Shown here piece after piece: positions 39,659 to 41,860 of a stretch of 41,860 nucleotides of DNA. The first letter of the stretch is position 1; each line of letters opens with the position of its first letter. The stretch is from contig NZ_JAUTWS010000048.1 in assembly GCF_030657435.1 (NCBI RefSeq), positions 1-41,860 of the forward strand, in the 5' to 3' direction. The stretch comes from Paracraurococcus lichenis. Its GTDB lineage: Bacteria > Pseudomonadota > Alphaproteobacteria > Acetobacterales > Acetobacteraceae. Under the pieces are notes generated by a model, which was given only the letters and a program-made list of their open reading frames with translations, was not told the DNA's origin and made no database searches. The position numbers and the translations under genes are program-made.

Positions 39659-39925
39659 GTCTGGTCCCTGATGAGCAAGGAAGCCTTCCGACAATTCTGA
39701 AAGGCAAATAAATCTACTTCAGATTGATATGCTGGAATCGGCTGGCCGCGGCTTCGGTGCCTCAATCGGCGGATTTCGGGCTGCGGTGATCCTGCACGAG
39801 ACCACCATCTGGCGCAGTCCGCGCGGCATCCGACCGCACTGCCGAGCGGTCGTCTCGGGATTGCGGCGGGGGTGATAAAGGGACGATAATCGGGTGTTAT
39901 CGTCCCTCAAAAGGAGGAGGAGCCC
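39659..39925. promoter_or_regulatory. Divergent intergenic region with an 11-bp inverted repeat before the FlbD-like gene
   Basis: AGGGACGATAA (39879-39889) and TTATCGTCCCT (39897-39907) form a perfect 11-bp inverted repeat around TCGGGTG, ending 18 bp before the ATG at 39926 and just before its ribosome site. It is a likely operator or a 5' hairpin controlling the small gene and the recombinase coupled to it. The left part may hold the lipoprotein promoter. Confidence 0.6.
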
Positions 39926-40159
39926 ATGCTGGCCGCCTTCCTGCAGCTCACCGAAGGCTCCCAATCGAGGCGGACTGTGGTGATCAATGTCAGCCAGATC
40001 CGGTCTCTCAAGGCGCGTGGGGTGGGCAACACGTCCGTGGAGGTGGGCTCGGGCAAAGCGCTTGTGGTCAACGAGAGCGTGGCGCAGATCGTCGACATGC
40101 TCCGCGGCGTGAAGGAGGTCGAGGTCCTCGGCACCACCGAGGCTGGGAGGTCGACGTGA
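39926..40159 (+). CDS. FlbD-like small protein coupled to the recombinase, 77 aa
   Basis: A very strong AAGGAGGAGGAG precedes the ATG. The protein has RRTVVINVSQIRSLKARG, then TSVEVGSGKALVVNESVAQIVDML, the strand-strand-helix layout of FlbD/DUF-type small proteins. It ends in a GTGA overlap with the tyrosine recombinase, so the two are made together. It could be an accessory or excision factor for the recombinase; this is inference from coupling. Confidence 0.6.
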   Translation: MLAAFLQLTEGSQSRRTVVINVSQIRSLKARGVGNTSVEVGSGKALVVNESVAQIVDMLRGVKEVEVLGTTEAGRST

Positions 40160-41130
40160 GCACTGTGCCCTCCCCTCGGTCGGCCGAACTGGCCCCGCAC
40201 GCGAGGGCCGCAGCGGACCAAGCCGTCACCTATGCCCGCGGCGCCGATGCCCCGAACACCCGCCGGGCCTACGCGGTCGACTGGCGGGACTGGAGCACCT
40301 GGTGCGACAACGCCGGCGTCGTCGCCCTCCCGGCGGCGCCAGAGGCAGTCGGTGCCTACCTGGCCAGCATGGCGCGCACCCACGCCCTGGCGACGCTACG
40401 ACGCCGCCTCGCGGCTATCTCCCGGGCACACCGGCAGGCCGGGCAGCACCTGGCCACGAGCCATCCCGCGATCCGGGACACGCTGCGGGGCATTGCCCGG
40501 GAGCATGGTGTGCCGCAGCGCCGCGCCGCCGCCATCGGCACCGCCGAGATCCGCCGCCTCGTCGCCACCTGCACCGACGGCCTCACCGGCACGCGCGACC
40601 GCGCCCTGCTGCTGCTGGGCTTCGCCGGCGCGCTGCGGCGGAGCGAGCTGGTGGCGGTCGAGCGCGAGCACCTGACCTTCACCCCCGAGGGCCTGCGGGT
40701 GCGGGTCCCACGTTCGAAGGGCGACCCGGAAGGCCAGGGGCAGGAGCTCGGGATTGCCCGCGGCCAGCACCGTGCCACCTGCCCGGTCCGAGCGATGGAG
40801 GCTTGGCTGGAGGTGTCAGGCTGCCAATTCGGGCCGGTCTTCCGAGCGATCGACCGCTGGGGTGGGATCGAGAGCTGTGCTCTGCATCCCGGCGCTGTGC
40901 GGCGCATCCTGCTGCGCCGCGCGGAAGAGGCCGGCATCGAAGGCACTGCCCTGGAGCCGATCGCGCCGCACGGCCTCCGCGCGGGCTTCGTCACCCAGGC
41001 CTACCAAGCAGGGCTGCGGGACGAGGAGATCATGGAGCACAGCCGGCACCGCGACCTGAAGACCATGCGGCGCTATGTCCGCCGCGCCAAGCTGATGCAG
41101 GAGAGCCCTACCAAGCGCCTGGGCCTCTAG
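40156..41130 (+). CDS. Tyrosine recombinase/integrase
   Basis: A 324-residue recombinase with a GTG start. The N-terminal SAM-like domain (NTRRAYAVDWRDWSTWCDNAG) precedes the catalytic domain. Residues in place are Arg161 (GALRRSEL), Lys188 (RSKGD), His272 and Arg275 (PHGLRAGF), His298 (HSRHRD) and the nucleophile Tyr307 (MRRYVRR). It could integrate the element or resolve plasmid dimers. Its final codons (SPTKRLGL) recur at the left edge of the window. Confidence 0.95.
   Translation: MSTVPSPRSAELAPHARAAADQAVTYARGADAPNTRRAYAVDWRDWSTWCDNAGVVALPAAPEAVGAYLASMARTHALATLRRRLAAISRAHRQAGQHLATSHPAIRDTLRGIAREHGVPQRRAAAIGTAEIRRLVATCTDGLTGTRDRALLLLGFAGALRRSELVAVEREHLTFTPEGLRVRVPRSKGDPEGQGQELGIARGQHRATCPVRAMEAWLEVSGCQFGPVFRAIDRWGGIESCALHPGAVRRILLRRAEEAGIEGTALEPIAPHGLRAGFVTQAYQAGLRDEEIMEHSRHRDLKTMRRYVRRAKLMQESPTKRLGL
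41116..41128 (+). repeat. 13-bp direct repeat, right copy
   Basis: CGCCTGGGCCTCT at the very end of the recombinase gene, identical to 76-88. If it is an attachment core, the integrase would carry attP in its own 3' end, and recombination between the copies would leave the frame intact (TGA for TAG). Confidence 0.45.
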
Positions 41131-41162
41131 CGGGTGTGGTCGGGACTGAGGGGATGACGGTC

Positions 41163-41384
41163 ATGGCCTTGCCCGAAAATGCGCTTACCCAAGCCGAACG
41201 GCACGTTCGGGAGGGCGAAAAGCGCGTCGCCCGCCAGATCAGCATTATCGAAGAATTGGACAGGGACAATCATCCCGAGGCGGCGGCGCGCGCCAGAGCG
41301 ATGCTGGAGACCCTGCGAGAGACCTTGGAACTGGCCCGTGCCCACGTGCAGAGGGCGCGGGAGACGCGCGGCCTCGGGGGCTAG
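41163..41384 (+). CDS. Small conserved coiled protein, 73 aa
   Basis: Start at 41163 chosen because GAGGGG lies nine bases upstream; ATG at 41154 directly abuts that site. The protein reads ALTQAERHVREGEKRVARQISIIEELDRD and METLRETLELARAHVQRARE-like helices, a small coiled-coil family common in alphaproteobacteria with no known role. It follows the recombinase closely. Confidence 0.65.
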   Translation: MALPENALTQAERHVREGEKRVARQISIIEELDRDNHPEAAARARAMLETLRETLELARAHVQRARETRGLGG

Positions 41385-41612
41385 TCCGGCTTGGCCGGGT
41401 AGTGCCGGCGGCCTCCGGCCCGCATGGCCAACCGTTTGGCTCGGGATTGGGCGGCTTGAGGTGATTCGGGCGAGCGCCGCTTCCCTCCGAGAAAGCGGCG
41501 TTATCGGCGGTGAGAGGCGGCTGCCGTTAAGGCGCGATATCTGAAGTTATGGAGAAAGCAGGCGCAGAGACCTTCTTTCCTCAAGCCCGGGCGTTGCCCT
41601 GGCGGAGGCTCC
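41385..41612. other. Non-coding gap with several short hairpins
   Basis: Contains CCGGC-TTG-GCCGG (about 41387-41399) and an 8-bp stem CGCCGCTT with AAGCGGCG around a 10-base loop (about 41475-41505). No gene is supported. GGCGGAGGC just before 41613 is the ribosome site of the next gene. Confidence 0.45.
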
Positions 41613-41855
41613 ATGACCGTTGAACGAATGCGCCAACACGCCGCTCACCTTCTCACCTGCGCCGAGACCCGCGAACGCAACACGGGAACAGACAATGCCG
41701 CCGCGGCCTTGCGGCTACGCCGCCTCGCCGGCGCCATGCGCAAGGCTGCAGACCAAGCCGAAACGCTGCAGCAGCGGCTTTCGCCGCTGCGCCAGCAGGC
41801 CGCCGCGGCGCATGCCGAAGCCCTGAACCTGCAACGATGGCGGCCGCGCGGCTGA
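41613..41855 (+). CDS. Small helical protein, 80 aa, unknown
   Basis: MTVERMRQHAAHLLTCAETRERNTGTDNAAAALRLRRLAGAM followed by a coiled helix (ADQAETLQQRLSPLRQQAAAAHAEAL). GGAGG precedes the ATG with good spacing. No family is recognised. It ends five bases before the window edge. Confidence 0.55.
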   Translation: MTVERMRQHAAHLLTCAETRERNTGTDNAAAALRLRRLAGAMRKAADQAETLQQRLSPLRQQAAAAHAEALNLQRWRPRG

Positions 41856-41860
41856 CAGGC

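Noticed and set aside
1..41860. tRNA, rRNA or known riboswitch
   Set aside because: No cloverleaf with a TTC loop, rRNA block or riboswitch core was recognised by reading; a covariance-model search would be decisive.

Overview
The window is a high-GC (about two-thirds G+C by eye) alphaproteobacterial sequence. Gene style, GTG starts, an SleB-type lysis hydrolase and the small helix-turn-helix plasmid proteins fit Acetobacteraceae (Roseomonas-like) or a related group, but this is inference from style and not a species call. Nearly everything belongs to a tailed-phage genome of HK97 type joined to plasmid maintenance genes. The simplest reading is a temperate phage-plasmid or a prophage; no ordinary chromosomal housekeeping genes are visible.

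Layout, left to right. (1) 1-2806: the tail end of a second tyrosine recombinase reading frame (1-90), a small membrane protein, a phage protein of unknown role behind a perfect palindrome, a small serine recombinase and small phage ORFs. (2) 2811-9644: HNH endonuclease, small and large terminase, portal, ClpP-like prohead protease, major capsid protein and small head proteins. (3) 9670-15807: a large repeat protein with a 20-residue period, head-tail connector, stopper, tail terminator, tail tube, tail assembly chaperone with a canonical -1 frameshift site (GGGAAAC at 14798-14804), and a neck-like protein. (4) 15816-25160: tape measure protein with a DUF4214-like segment, baseplate proteins, a glycine-rich adhesin and two related small tail genes, one truncated. 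(5) 25226-27719: membrane protein, a reverse hicA-hicB-XRE operon under a doubled 18-bp palindrome, and a membrane-anchored SleB-like lysis hydrolase.

(6) 27720-30028: an AT-rich insert carrying a complete methyl-accepting chemotaxis protein gene with its own rho-independent terminator, arranged like a phage 'moron'. (7) 30100-35700, mostly reverse strand: small unknown genes, two XRE-like proteins, and a lower-GC two-gene membrane cassette whose larger protein has a PUA/EVE-like segment plus a C-terminal membrane anchor. A broken GIY-YIG nuclease gene also lies here. (8) 35695-38964: ParA plus a ribbon-helix-helix partner flanked by ATCTATC/GGTATCA repeats (probable centromere), a RepL-like replication protein, a non-coding stretch with a reverse-strand terminator ending in eight T, and two HTH proteins. 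(9) 38965-41860: lipoprotein, FlbD-like small protein, tyrosine recombinase and two small conserved ORFs.

The morphogenesis genes are tightly coupled by ATGA/GTGA/TGATG overlaps, while GC-rich hairpins bracket the capsid gene and separate tail blocks. The replication, partition, recombinase and toxin-antitoxin genes would maintain the element. The chemoreceptor and the membrane cassette look like cargo.
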